Positions 7,336-16,124 of a DNA stretch of 64,000 nt are shown here, piece after piece. The translations under genes were made by a program, and so were the position numbers. The DNA comes from Deferribacter desulfuricans SSM1. GTDB lineage: Bacteria > Chrysiogenota > Deferribacteres > Deferribacterales > Deferribacteraceae. Positions within the stretch are counted from its first letter, which is position 1. The number at the start of each line of letters is the position of its first letter. The DNA lies in NCBI RefSeq assembly GCF_000010985.1, contig NC_013939.1, positions 1,703,501 to 1,767,500 on the forward strand. The letters are read 5' to 3'. The notes beneath the pieces are model-generated. The model did not search any database. It saw only the letters and a program-made list of their open reading frames with translations, and had not been told where the DNA came from.

Positions 7336-8316
7336 ATGAAAATATGCACTTTATTGGAAAAGTACCCATATATTAACGATATATTGGACAGTTATAATAT
7401 TAAAATTGAAAATCCAAACGTAGAACTTGATGAGTTTTTAAAGAACCTAAACGAAGATGAACTACAAGAGCATGGAGTAACAATCGAGGAAATAAAGCAA
7501 ACAATCTTTTCACTTATTGATGAAATTGAAGAAATCAGAGATGAAGAAGATATTTACGCTGTTGAATCCCTTACTATTTTAGGCGGTTACGACAAACATG
7601 GTAATAAAGAAAATTTAGAATTAACCATTTATAAAGGGGAAATAATATCGGTTGTTGGACCAACTGGTTCTGGCAAAAGTAGACTACTTGCAGACATAGA
7701 GTGGTTAGCCCAAAAAGATACAATCACAAAAAGAACAATTTTAATAAACGGTAAAGAGCCCCCATTAGAATTAAGATATGCCACTGACAAAAAACTTGTA
7801 GCTCAGTTATCGCAAAACATGAATTTTGTTGTAGATTTAACTGTTAAAGAATTTCTCTTTCTTCATGCAGAAAGTAGGATGGTAGAAAATACTGAAAAAG
7901 TTGTTATGGAAATATTTAACACTGCAAATGAATTAGCAGGTGAACAGTTTGATATTGATGCACCTATCACCTCTTTAAGTGGTGGGCAGTCAAGAGCTTT
8001 GATGATAGCTGATACTGCTCTTCTATCAAAATCACCAATTGTTTTAATTGACGAAATAGAAAACGCTGGGATAAACAGAAAAAAAGCTTTAGAACTTTTA
8101 GTAAAACAAGATAAAATAGTTATAATGTCTACTCATGACCCAATACTTGCCTTATTAGCAAACAGAAGATTAGTCATAAAAAACGGTAAGGTTAATAAAA
8201 TTATTGAAACAACTTTGGAAGAAAAAAGCGTACTTCCATACCTTGAAGAATTGGATAATAAATTATTAACAGTTAGAAATAAATTAAGAGATGGAGAAAT
8301 CATAAATAAAATATAA
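7336..8316 (+). CDS. ABC-type ATPase with N-terminal DUF1858-like extension, no cognate permease
   Basis: A 326-residue protein. Residues 1-70 resemble the N-terminal domain of the solute-binding-like protein (TLLEKYPYINDILDSYNI). The ABC domain is complete: Walker A GPTGSGKS (108-115), Q-loop near 157-160, signature LSGGQ (214-218), Walker B IVLIDE (235-240) and H-loop His267. No transmembrane gene occurs in the operon. The acidic linker at about 60-74 (EEIEEIRDEED) separates the domains. The shared N-terminal domain suggests that ATPase and binding protein interact or assemble on the same partner. Confidence 0.8.
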   Translation: MKICTLLEKYPYINDILDSYNIKIENPNVELDEFLKNLNEDELQEHGVTIEEIKQTIFSLIDEIEEIRDEEDIYAVESLTILGGYDKHGNKENLELTIYKGEIISVVGPTGSGKSRLLADIEWLAQKDTITKRTILINGKEPPLELRYATDKKLVAQLSQNMNFVVDLTVKEFLFLHAESRMVENTEKVVMEIFNTANELAGEQFDIDAPITSLSGGQSRALMIADTALLSKSPIVLIDEIENAGINRKKALELLVKQDKIVIMSTHDPILALLANRRLVIKNGKVNKIIETTLEEKSVLPYLEELDNKLLTVRNKLRDGEIINKI

Positions 8317-8329
8317 CAGGAGGAAAACC

Positions 8330-8572
8330 ATGCATGAAGGTTGCAGCGGAACTTTTGAAAATGGGAAACAAGTAGTAAACAAGCTTAGAGCGATGGGGTT
8401 TAGTAATCAATTTATGCCAATGCCTATGAAAAAAAATTGCGATAATTGCAATACAGAGTTCGTAATGGAGACATTTGAATCAAAATGTCCAAAGTGCAAT
8501 ATGACATACGGAGTAACTCCATGTCACGCTTTTGATCCTTCAAATATTAAACCTGCTGGTATAAACTACTAA
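8330..8572 (+). CDS. Small zinc-ribbon protein, last gene of the permease-less ABC operon
   Basis: An 80-residue protein of unknown function. A zinc ribbon is clear: CDNC at 37-40, then CPKC about a dozen residues later, followed by a CHAF segment. C5 in MHEGCSG is extra. The ribosome site AGGAGG is strong, so it may be made in larger amounts than the upstream products. It ends just before a strong hairpin. Its consistent place in the operon suggests a carrier or adapter for the same process; I do not recognise a named family. Confidence 0.65.
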   Translation: MHEGCSGTFENGKQVVNKLRAMGFSNQFMPMPMKKNCDNCNTEFVMETFESKCPKCNMTYGVTPCHAFDPSNIKPAGINY

Positions 8573-8576
8573 CCAA

Positions 8577-8611
8577 AAAGTACTTTCCCTTTTAATAAGG
8601 GAAAGTACTTT
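8577..8611 (+). terminator. Long perfect hairpin after the four-gene operon
   Basis: The arms AAAGTACTTTCCCTT (8577-8591) and AAGGGAAAGTACTTT (8597-8611) form a 15-bp perfect stem with a 5-nt loop. The 3' arm ends in TTT, but no long T tract follows. Confidence 0.6.
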
Positions 8612-8643
8612 GACATACAAAGCATTAATTTGAGGTATTGATT

Positions 8644-8976
8644 ATGTTTAAAAGAGAGATGAGTAAAGCAAAAAGAGTAAAGAAAGATGCAAAAATATTA
8701 AAAAAATTTATCAAAGTTTATTGCAAAAAAAATCATCTCAAAAATGGTATAACTGAATATAAAGATGGTTATTGCAAGGAATGTTACGAACTTTTACAAT
8801 ACGCCTTAAAAAGAAACGAAAAATGCCCTCTCGACCCAAAACCTCAATGTAAACATTGTCATATCCACTGCTATAAACCAGAATACCGCCAAAAGATTAA
8901 AGAGATAATGAAATTTAGCGGTATGTATTTTTTAAAAAGAGGACGTTTAGACTGGGTTTACCACTACTTTTTCTAA
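8644..8976 (+). CDS. YgbA_NO family protein (nitrous-oxide/nitrosative-stress associated)
   Basis: A 110-residue basic, cysteine-rich protein. The conserved blocks KKDAKILKKFIKVYCKKNH, GYCKECYELLQYA, RNEKCPLDPKPQCKHCHIHCY and a C-terminal RMSGMY-like FSGMYFLKRG segment match the YgbA_NO family (PF11756). Escherichia coli ygbA is induced by nitrosative stress; conserved cysteines suggest a metal or Fe-S site. I use ATG 8644, with GAGG eight bases upstream, instead of TTG 8638. It is separated from the preceding operon by the hairpin and has no recognisable NsrR or FNR box. Confidence 0.8.
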   Translation: MFKREMSKAKRVKKDAKILKKFIKVYCKKNHLKNGITEYKDGYCKECYELLQYALKRNEKCPLDPKPQCKHCHIHCYKPEYRQKIKEIMKFSGMYFLKRGRLDWVYHYFF

Positions 8977-8977
8977 A

Positions 8978-9499
8978 CTATTTTTTTACAGCACCTTTAT
9001 AAACAACAGAATATCTATCATCTGTAAAAGCGTGCATTGTTGGGAATTTACCGAAAACCCAACCATCAAAAACTAACTCTTTATTTTTGTAGATTTTTAC
9101 TTTCACTGCCGGATTATTTTCATCTTTACTTTTTGATGTCATTACCCCAGTTTCATCCATAACAAAATCTGGTAAAAACGCCTCAACCTGAATTGCCAAT
9201 GGGGTCCCTGAAACCTCTGATGTTTGGCCAATTATGATTTCAGTATCTAAATCTTTTTTCTCCACATTATCCTTAACAGTAATAATTACACTTTTGTAAA
9301 GCTTGGCAACTTCATCTGGAACAACTATTTTTCTTTCAACTTTTTTCTCAATGTTTTCATGTGGGTTTTCTTTAGTAGCTAACTCCTGCTTAGTTACTGT
9401 TTCTTTATTACTAGTATTGGTGCTTTCTTCTTTAATAGTATTTTGTGAACATGCAATAAAAACAATAAAAGATAAAAACAATATAATATATTTAAACAT
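8978..9499 (-). CDS. DUF2155 lipoprotein
   Basis: This 173-residue protein has a lipoprotein signal (hydrophobic stretch ending FIVFIACSQ, Cys17). A Thr/Lys/Glu-rich spacer to about residue 60 is followed by a DUF2155 domain with VKIYKNKELVFDGWVFGKFPTM and HAFTDDRYSVV. The family is found in envelope proteins of unknown function. It converges with the YgbA_NO gene with one base between the stops. Confidence 0.8.
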   Translation of the reverse strand: MFKYIILFLSFIVFIACSQNTIKEESTNTSNKETVTKQELATKENPHENIEKKVERKIVVPDEVAKLYKSVIITVKDNVEKKDLDTEIIIGQTSEVSGTPLAIQVEAFLPDFVMDETGVMTSKSKDENNPAVKVKIYKNKELVFDGWVFGKFPTMHAFTDDRYSVVYKGAVKK

Positions 9500-9703
9500 A
9501 ACATCACTCCTGATTTGTATTATTTAGGTTTTATAATGTTAAATCAATTTTAAATCAACTATTTTTTAACCACAAAAATTCATTCAGATAAAACTCTAAA
9601 ACATCATTATTAAAAAACAGTTGTTATTATCAAATAAATCAAATATCCTATTGAAATAGATAGATAACCCTGATAAATACCTACAAAAAATTTAGAGGTG
9701 GCA
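9500..9703. other. Intergenic region between the DUF2155 gene and metH
   Basis: This AT-rich divergent region must carry both promoters. I see no cobalamin or SAM riboswitch motif and no strong inverted repeat. Confidence 0.4.
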
Positions 9704-12700
9704 ATGTTAAGAAATTATACATCGGACAAAATACTTTTATTTGATGGTGGAATGGGCACTACGATACAACAGTACGATATCCCCTCTGACAAATGGTCTG
9801 GCAAACAGGGGTGTAACGAAATTTTGAATCTTACCTACCCCGAACTAATAGAAGAAATACATACAAAATTCTATGAAGCAGGAGCTGACATAGTTGAAAC
9901 AAACAGTTTTGGCGCTTCCAGATTAGTTTTATCAGAATACGGTCTTGAAGATAAAGTTTATGAAATTAATTTAAATGCTGCAAAAATAGCTAGAAAAGCT
10001 GCTAATAAATTTAACAACAAATTCGTTGCTGGCTCAATAGGACCAGGAACAAAACTACCAAGTTTATCACAAATAAGCTTTGATGACCTTTATAAAATGT
10101 ATAAAGAACAAATCTTAGGGCTAATAGATGGTGGAGTTGACTTACTACTTATAGAAACTTGTCAAGATTTGTTACAAGTAAAATCTGTTGTAATTGCAGC
10201 ATTTGATCTTTTAGATGAAAAAAATTTAGATATACCAGTATCTGTTTCTGTTACAATAGAACAAAATGGTACCATGCTACTTGGAACTGATTTATCAGCA
10301 GTAATAACTGTTTTAAGAGATTATCCAATTTTTTCTTTAGGGATAAACTGTGCAGTTGGTCCTGATCTTATGTACGAACCTTTAAGCCAACTTGCTAAAT
10401 TATGGGATAGAAAAATTTCATGTATCCCTAATGCTGGCTTACCTCAAAACATTAATGGAAAATTTATTTATGATTTAACGCCTGAAAAAATGGCTGAAAT
10501 AATGGCTGATTTATGTGAACAATTTAACCTTGATTTCATAGGTGGTTGTTGTGGAACAACCTATGAACACATTGCAGCATTAAGAATGGTAGCAAATAGC
10601 TTTAAACCGAAACCCAAAGTTAAATACGAATATCAAGGTGAAGTTTCAAGCCTATATACATCCACTAAACTTCGTCAAGAACCACCTCCCACATTGATAG
10701 GTGAAAGAGCAAATGCAAACGGTAGCAAAGCATTTAGAGAGCTTTTGATCGCTGAAGATTTTGACGGGATGCTTGCCGTTGCAAAAGAACAGGAAAACAA
10801 CGGTGCTCATCTTTTAGATGTCTGTGTGGCTTACGCTGGAAGAGATGAAACAAAAGATATGGCAAAATTTGTTAGCATGTTAAACAATGCAATAAATATA
10901 CCCTTAGTTATAGATTCCACCGAGCCAAAAGTATTAGAAGAAGCATTAAAAAGATACGCAGGCAAACCTGTAATCAATTCTATAAATCTTGAAGATGGTG
11001 GTACTAAACTTCACCAAATCTTAGAAATTGTTAGGAAACATCCAGCTGCTGTCATTGCACTTACTATTGATGAAGAAGGTATGGCAATGACTGCAGAGAA
11101 AAAGTTTGAAATTGCAAAAAAAATATATAATATCTGGACTCAAGATTACAATTTTAACCCAGAAGACATAATTTTTGACCCTTTAACCTTTTCAATTGGT
11201 AGCGGTGATGAAACACTAAAAACCGCAGCTAAAGAGACTTTAGAAGCAATCAAAAAGATAAAAAGTGAATTAAAAGGTGCAAAAACTGTATTAGGTGTGA
11301 GCAATGTTTCTTTTGGCTTATCACCAAATGCAAGAGAAGTTTTGAATTCTGTATTTTTACAAGAAGCTGTGAAATATGGCTTAGATTTAGCTATTGTCAA
11401 CCCTGCAAAAATTATTCCTATCCACAAAATTAATGAAAAAGAGTTAAATCTCTGTTTAGATTTAATTTACAACAAAGAAAACGCATTAACAAATTTTTTA
11501 GAATATTTTTCAAAAAGAACAGATATTAAAGAAGATAACGATTCAATTAATATACCACCAGAAGAACAATTGAAAAATAAACTTATCTCTGGTGATAAAT
11601 CTAAACTTGAATCACTACTTGACAATTTGTTGGTAAAATACAAGCCAATAGAAATAATAAACAAAATTCTTATTCCCGCTATGAAAGAGGTTGGAGATCT
11701 CTTTGGTGCAGGGAAAATGCTGCTTCCATTTGTATTACAGTCAGCTGAAGTTATGAAAAAAAGTGTGCTATACTTGGAAAAGTTTATGGATAAAAAAGAT
11801 GACGAAAATAAAGGAGTAATTGTACTAGCAACAGTTAAAGGGGATGTACACGATATAGGGAAAAACTTGGTAGATATTATCTTATCAAATAACGGTTACA
11901 AAGTTTATAACCTTGGGATTAAAGTTCCTGTAGAAGAAATGATAAAAAAAGCAAAAGAAGTAAACGCAGATGCAATAGGAATGAGTGGATTGTTAGTTAA
12001 ATCTACTATAGTTATGAAAGAAAATATTGAAGAAATAAGGCGCTCACAACTAAAAACAAAAATACTTTTAGGTGGAGCAGCTCTAACCGAAGGTTATGTA
12101 AAAAATGAATGTGAACCTATTTTAAAAGGTAAAGTTTTTTACTGCAGAGACGCTTTTGATGCTATTAAATTCCTCTCTGATAATAACGGTAAATCAGATG
12201 AAAAAATAACTCCGGTTAAAAATGTTAAACAGAATAATGTAACAATTAATGAGGAGGATATCGAAATGAGAAGTGATATAAAACCTGTAGAAAACCCACC
12301 TAAACCACCTTTTTATGGGACAAAAATTGTAAAAGACATCGATTTTAATGAAGTAGTAAAATTTATGAATTTAAACACACTTTTTAATACTAGATGGAGT
12401 TATAAAAAGAAAGATATGTCTGATGAAGAATATACAAACCTATTAAAAAAGGTCGCTTACCCTGAGCTTGAAAAAATCAAAAAGAATGTAACAGAAAATA
12501 AAATCTGCAACCTTCAGGTTGCATACGGCTATTTTAGAGTTAAAAGTAATGGGAATTATCTGCTTGTTTTTGATGAGAATGAAAAAAATATTTCCACTAT
12601 CAAGTTTCCAAGACAAAAAGTTGAGCCATACTTATGTATTGCCGATTATTTCAATGATATAGAAAGTGAAATATACGATGTCTTACCTCTACAACTTGTT

Positions 12701-13084
12701 ACAATCGGTGACAAGGCTGTTGAATACACACAATCTCTTTTCAAATCTAACAAATATAAAGAGTATTTTCTTTACCACGGTTTTTTTACTGAGCTTACAG
12801 AGGCTTTAGCTGAATATTGGCATAGTGTAATAAGAAAAGAATTAAATATAGAAAAAGAAAATTTATCCGTTGAGCAAATATTAAACATGAAATATCAAGG
12901 AAAAAGATACAGCTTTGGGTACCCATCTTGTCCAGATTTGGAAGGGAATCTATTAATATGTAATCTCTTAAATAGCAAAGAGATAGGTGTTACAATCACA
13001 GAAAATTATGAGATGGTTCCTGAATATTCAACAAGTGCTGTTATAGTTTATCACCCAGAGGCAAAATACTTCGTTATCAAATAA
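9704..13084 (+). CDS. metH: Cobalamin-dependent methionine synthase
   Basis: A 1126-residue protein with all four MetH modules in the normal order. The homocysteine domain (1-320) has the zinc motif GGCCGT at about 280. The methyltetrahydrofolate domain runs about 330-600 and begins GERANANGS. The B12 cap and binding domain (about 630-845) has the cobalt-ligand motif GDVHDIGKN at about 713-721. The C-terminal reactivation domain (about 865-1126) carries YGYFRV and RYSFGYPSCPD. It methylates homocysteine in the cytoplasm and regenerates itself with SAM. I start at ATG 9704 after AGAGG; GTG 9698 overlaps the ribosome site. A palindromic repeat begins two bases after the stop. Confidence 0.95.
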   Translation: MLRNYTSDKILLFDGGMGTTIQQYDIPSDKWSGKQGCNEILNLTYPELIEEIHTKFYEAGADIVETNSFGASRLVLSEYGLEDKVYEINLNAAKIARKAANKFNNKFVAGSIGPGTKLPSLSQISFDDLYKMYKEQILGLIDGGVDLLLIETCQDLLQVKSVVIAAFDLLDEKNLDIPVSVSVTIEQNGTMLLGTDLSAVITVLRDYPIFSLGINCAVGPDLMYEPLSQLAKLWDRKISCIPNAGLPQNINGKFIYDLTPEKMAEIMADLCEQFNLDFIGGCCGTTYEHIAALRMVANSFKPKPKVKYEYQGEVSSLYTSTKLRQEPPPTLIGERANANGSKAFRELLIAEDFDGMLAVAKEQENNGAHLLDVCVAYAGRDETKDMAKFVSMLNNAINIPLVIDSTEPKVLEEALKRYAGKPVINSINLEDGGTKLHQILEIVRKHPAAVIALTIDEEGMAMTAEKKFEIAKKIYNIWTQDYNFNPEDIIFDPLTFSIGSGDETLKTAAKETLEAIKKIKSELKGAKTVLGVSNVSFGLSPNAREVLNSVFLQEAVKYGLDLAIVNPAKIIPIHKINEKELNLCLDLIYNKENALTNFLEYFSKRTDIKEDNDSINIPPEEQLKNKLISGDKSKLESLLDNLLVKYKPIEIINKILIPAMKEVGDLFGAGKMLLPFVLQSAEVMKKSVLYLEKFMDKKDDENKGVIVLATVKGDVHDIGKNLVDIILSNNGYKVYNLGIKVPVEEMIKKAKEVNADAIGMSGLLVKSTIVMKENIEEIRRSQLKTKILLGGAALTEGYVKNECEPILKGKVFYCRDAFDAIKFLSDNNGKSDEKITPVKNVKQNNVTINEEDIEMRSDIKPVENPPKPPFYGTKIVKDIDFNEVVKFMNLNTLFNTRWSYKKKDMSDEEYTNLLKKVAYPELEKIKKNVTENKICNLQVAYGYFRVKSNGNYLLVFDENEKNISTIKFPRQKVEPYLCIADYFNDIESEIYDVLPLQLVTIGDKAVEYTQSLFKSNKYKEYFLYHGFFTELTEALAEYWHSVIRKELNIEKENLSVEQILNMKYQGKRYSFGYPSCPDLEGNLLICNLLNSKEIGVTITENYEMVPEYSTSAVIVYHPEAKYFVIK

Positions 13085-13085
13085 A

Positions 13086-13146
13086 AGATTGCTTCGCTCG
13101 CAATGACCCCAAAATGCAGTCATTGCGAGCATCAACAAAGCAATCT
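13086..13146. repeat. Palindromic repeat, copy B
   Basis: This 61-bp imperfect palindrome begins AGATTGCTTCGCTCGCAATG and ends AGCAAAGCAATCT-like (AACAAAGCAATCT). It lies between the convergent ends of metH and the FAD oxidoreductase gene. It shares its core with 1799-1925 and 59989-60058 but lacks their outer GAGG-type ends. Its position suggests that it can form a hairpin at both 3' ends. Confidence 0.65.
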
Positions 13147-13170
13147 AAGGTACTTAAGCAATCACACCCT

Positions 13171-14493
13171 CTACATCTTTTTCAAAGCATCTTTCGCAGC
13201 AAAAACATAAATATTATCAGAAGGTTTAGCAGCAAGTTCAGGATGAGTAGAATATTGATGAACCAAAATTTCTTCTATCGTTGCACTTTTTTGTATAGCA
13301 AAAGAGATAAAATCAACATTTGCAGCAACACAATGCCCTTTTCTTAAAACAGAACCACCAATTAATTTCCCAGTACTTCTTTCAAATACAAGCTTTGTTT
13401 TAATCTTGCTAACACCATCCATCATAGGATACATATCCATTACCTCAGATTCCCCAACTACAACATCAATCCCTTCATTTTTCGCAGCCTTTTCTATCAA
13501 ACCAGCTGACCCAAAACTGTATTCAAATGCTGTAGAAACATTAGCATTTATTACTCCTGGAAATTTTACATTTTTACCAGCAATATTAGCTCCAACCACT
13601 TTACCCATAAAAACAGCATTCGTACCAAATTCCCCACGTGTAGGTTTCTTAGTGATAAAGGATTTTTTCTCAGCACAATCACCAGCAGCAAAGATATTTT
13701 CTATATTGGTTCTTAGATATTCATCCGTTTTTACCCCAAATTTTGAAACCTCGATCCCTGATTTTTCAGCTAACTCCACATTTGGAACTACTCCCACAGA
13801 AATTACTACAAAATCAGTATCTATCTTCTCACCACTTTCTAATACCACTTTTTTAACAGATTCATCACCTTCAAAAGCAATCACTTTATCACCGGTTACT
13901 ACATTTATCCCTTCATCTTTCACATGATTTTCAACCTCAATTGCAAAATCATCATCCATAGTAGCCAGCAAAATATGATCCAGCATCTCAACAATTGTTA
14001 CATCCAATCCCAATCTCTTTAAAACAACTGCAACCTCAACACCAATATATCCACCACCGACGATAACACACTTTTTATATTTTTTAGCAAACTCTCTTAA
14101 TCTCTCCATATCTTGCTTTGATCTTACAGTTGTAATATTTCCAAGGTTAACCCCTTCTATTGGTGGTATAAAAGGTTTTGAACCAGTTGCTAAAAGTAAG
14201 TAATCATAATCGTATCTATCCCCCTTTTCTGTTAATACAAAATTATTCTCTGTATTAATCTCTGTTGCTGTATCAATTACCAGTTTTGCACCAAAATCTG
14301 TAACAAGTGAATTTGGAATACAAAATTTTTCTACCGGTTTTTTATCTATAATCCCATATGGAACTGCACATCTGTTTACATTTATCTCTTCATCTTTAAT
14401 GAGAGTAATATCAAACTCCCCTTCTGCTGCATGTAAACTGTGTACAACTACTCTTCCAGTAGGTCCTCCACCAATAATAACTACCTTTTTCAC
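13171..14493 (-). CDS. FAD-dependent pyridine nucleotide-disulfide oxidoreductase (CoA-disulfide reductase/NADH oxidase-like)
   Basis: A 440-residue flavoprotein with an FAD loop IIGGGPTGRVV near the N-terminus, and a second dinucleotide loop VIVGGGYIGVEVA around residue 150 for NAD(P)H. The FAD-binding IFAAGDCAE lies near 275. The Cys in NRCAVPYGI (about residue 42) occupies the place of the single redox cysteine of NADH oxidases and CoA-disulfide reductases. It is the last gene of a seven-gene cluster with NifX-like and Mrp-like proteins. It may supply electrons there, but the acceptor is not known. Confidence 0.8.
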   Translation of the reverse strand: MKKVVIIGGGPTGRVVVHSLHAAEGEFDITLIKDEEINVNRCAVPYGIIDKKPVEKFCIPNSLVTDFGAKLVIDTATEINTENNFVLTEKGDRYDYDYLLLATGSKPFIPPIEGVNLGNITTVRSKQDMERLREFAKKYKKCVIVGGGYIGVEVAVVLKRLGLDVTIVEMLDHILLATMDDDFAIEVENHVKDEGINVVTGDKVIAFEGDESVKKVVLESGEKIDTDFVVISVGVVPNVELAEKSGIEVSKFGVKTDEYLRTNIENIFAAGDCAEKKSFITKKPTRGEFGTNAVFMGKVVGANIAGKNVKFPGVINANVSTAFEYSFGSAGLIEKAAKNEGIDVVVGESEVMDMYPMMDGVSKIKTKLVFERSTGKLIGGSVLRKGHCVAANVDFISFAIQKSATIEEILVHQYSTHPELAAKPSDNIYVFAAKDALKKM

Positions 14494-14514
14494 ACACCAC
14501 CTCCTACAAAAATT

Positions 14515-14865
14515 TTAATGACAGGATGAACCACCTTCACAAAAGGCACCAGTACTTGTAACTTCACCTTTAACAAACTTATCAAGAGCTTCGTCAGGAT
14601 CTGCGCTTTCAACGCCAGTAATAACTTTTACACCTTTGTTATTTAAAATTTCGACAGCTTTATGCCCTATTCCTTTGCAGATCAAAACATCTATATTTTG
14701 TGATATTAACCACATAGGATATGAACCAAACTGATGATCTGGTGCATCAAAAATATTTTTATTCTTTACTTGATTATCAACAAACTCAGCTACCAAAAAA
14801 TATTGTGAATGCCCAAAGTGATCACTTATCCTTTTATTATAATCCAATGGTATAGCTATTTTCAT
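14515..14865 (-). CDS. NifX-like protein 1 (Fe-Mo cofactor fold), C-terminal Cys/His
   Basis: A 116-residue PF02579-type protein. The opening KIAIPLDYNKRISDHFGHS, central DVLICKGIGHKAVEILN and a tail FCEGGSSCH provide conserved Cys and His for cluster binding. It lies between the FAD enzyme and a second NifX-like gene, with AAAGGAGG as ribosome site. Proteins of this type together with ferredoxin-bearing Mrp-like ATPases are a common cluster in anaerobes; the cargo is unknown. Confidence 0.75.
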   Translation of the reverse strand: MKIAIPLDYNKRISDHFGHSQYFLVAEFVDNQVKNKNIFDAPDHQFGSYPMWLISQNIDVLICKGIGHKAVEILNNKGVKVITGVESADPDEALDKFVKGEVTSTGAFCEGGSSCH

Positions 14866-14877
14866 AACCGCCTCCTT

Positions 14878-15240
14878 TTATCCCATATGTGGACTAGATG
14901 GTCCATGGATCTCTTCCAAGCTATTTTTTAAAAATGCGTCTAAATTCTCTTTAATAGTTAAATCTGCATAACCTTTATACATTTTTATACAACTATTTTT
15001 CAAAACTTCATAGGCTTTTGGCCCAACACTCCCAGTTATTAAAACATTTACTCCTAAATTAATGATATCTGAAGCTGCCTGTACGCCAGCACCATGAGCC
15101 AATGTGGCATTTTTATCGTTATTCACAAACTCACCTTTTTCTTCGTCAGTATTATAAATATACCACCAATTCCCACGACCAAATCTTGTGTCCAACTTAC
15201 TATTTAAATCATCATTTAAAGCTGTTATTAATATTTTCAT
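14878..15240 (-). CDS. NifX-like protein 2 (Fe-Mo cofactor fold)
   Basis: This 120-residue member of the same family begins KILITALNDDLNSKLDTRFGRG and has VNVLITGSVGPKAYEVLK in the middle. It differs strongly from its neighbour, so the pair is not a recent duplication. The C-terminus ends HGPSSPHMG. It is probably a paired carrier or scaffold with the downstream NifX-like protein. Confidence 0.75.
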   Translation of the reverse strand: MKILITALNDDLNSKLDTRFGRGNWWYIYNTDEEKGEFVNNDKNATLAHGAGVQAASDIINLGVNVLITGSVGPKAYEVLKNSCIKMYKGYADLTIKENLDAFLKNSLEEIHGPSSPHMG

Positions 15241-15249
15241 TTCACCCTC

Positions 15250-16116
15250 CTACATTGCCATAATCTTATCAAAAAATTCACCAAAAACTTTTACGTAATA
15301 ATGATCATATTCTGGCAATACTTTTTTACTTTTTAAAGCTTCTACAACAACTTTTGAATAATCTATTTTGCCTATATACTCCACATTTTTATCACTAAAA
15401 TAGTCTATAATTTTACAATCTATTTCAGGATTTAAACCAAATTTATTTATAATCAATCCCACCTTACATTTAAAATATGAAACAAGCTCCCAACACCTTT
15501 TTATGTCGTGAAAACCCGACTCAGTAGACTCAGCAACTAAAATGGCAGTATTTGTATTTGTTAATGAAGAAATGGCATTGCACCCTATACCAGGAGGTCC
15601 ATCCACTAATATGATTTCACTACCCTCTTTTTCTGCAATCTTTTTAGCTTCAGCTTTAATCTCCGCAATTAATTTACCGCTATTTTCTTCACCAACAAAA
15701 AGCCTTGCATGAACCATTTTGTTTCCAAATCTTGTAATTGAAATATACTTTTCACCTGTTAACTTTTCATAACTGTTGATTGCTTCTGCTTTACACTCAT
15801 AACTACAAAAGCCGCAACCTTCACAAGATAATTTATCGATTAAATAAGTATCACCATCAAAATTAACTGCATCAAACTCACAAACTTCATAACATCTATT
15901 ACATTTTACACATCTCTCTTGATTTATTTCAAATCTCAAACCAGAATAAAATTTATCCTTCTTTAAAATTTTAGGTTCTAAAAGTATATGCATATCAGCT
16001 GCGTCAACATCTGCATCTACTACAATATCCTTCTGAGATAAAAAATAAGCCAGTCCTGCGGTTATTGTAGATTTGCCTGCTCCACCTTTTCCGCTAATAA
16101 CAACAATCTCTTTCAC
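15250..16116 (-). CDS. MinD/Mrp-like P-loop ATPase with two 4Fe-4S ferredoxin motifs (1)
   Basis: A 288-residue protein with deviant Walker A GKGGAGKST at the N-terminus. A ferredoxin insert around residues 63-100 has CVKCNRCYEVC and CEGCGFCSYEC, and a later Walker B-type region reads ILVDGPPGIGC. The family resembles Mrp/NBP35 cluster carriers but has bound ferredoxin domains. I start at GTG 16116 (MKEIVVISGKGG) because GAGG sits just upstream; the frame extends four codons to a TTG inside the preceding gene. Its start overlaps or abuts the upstream paralogue's stop, implying coupled translation. Confidence 0.8.
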   Translation of the reverse strand: MKEIVVISGKGGAGKSTITAGLAYFLSQKDIVVDADVDAADMHILLEPKILKKDKFYSGLRFEINQERCVKCNRCYEVCEFDAVNFDGDTYLIDKLSCEGCGFCSYECKAEAINSYEKLTGEKYISITRFGNKMVHARLFVGEENSGKLIAEIKAEAKKIAEKEGSEIILVDGPPGIGCNAISSLTNTNTAILVAESTESGFHDIKRCWELVSYFKCKVGLIINKFGLNPEIDCKIIDYFSDKNVEYIGKIDYSKVVVEALKSKKVLPEYDHYYVKVFGEFFDKIMAM

Positions 16117-16124
16117 TTCATACC

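Noticed and set aside
9500-9703. Cobalamin or SAM riboswitch before metH
   Set aside because: I looked for a B12-box-like sequence and long paired arms and found none.
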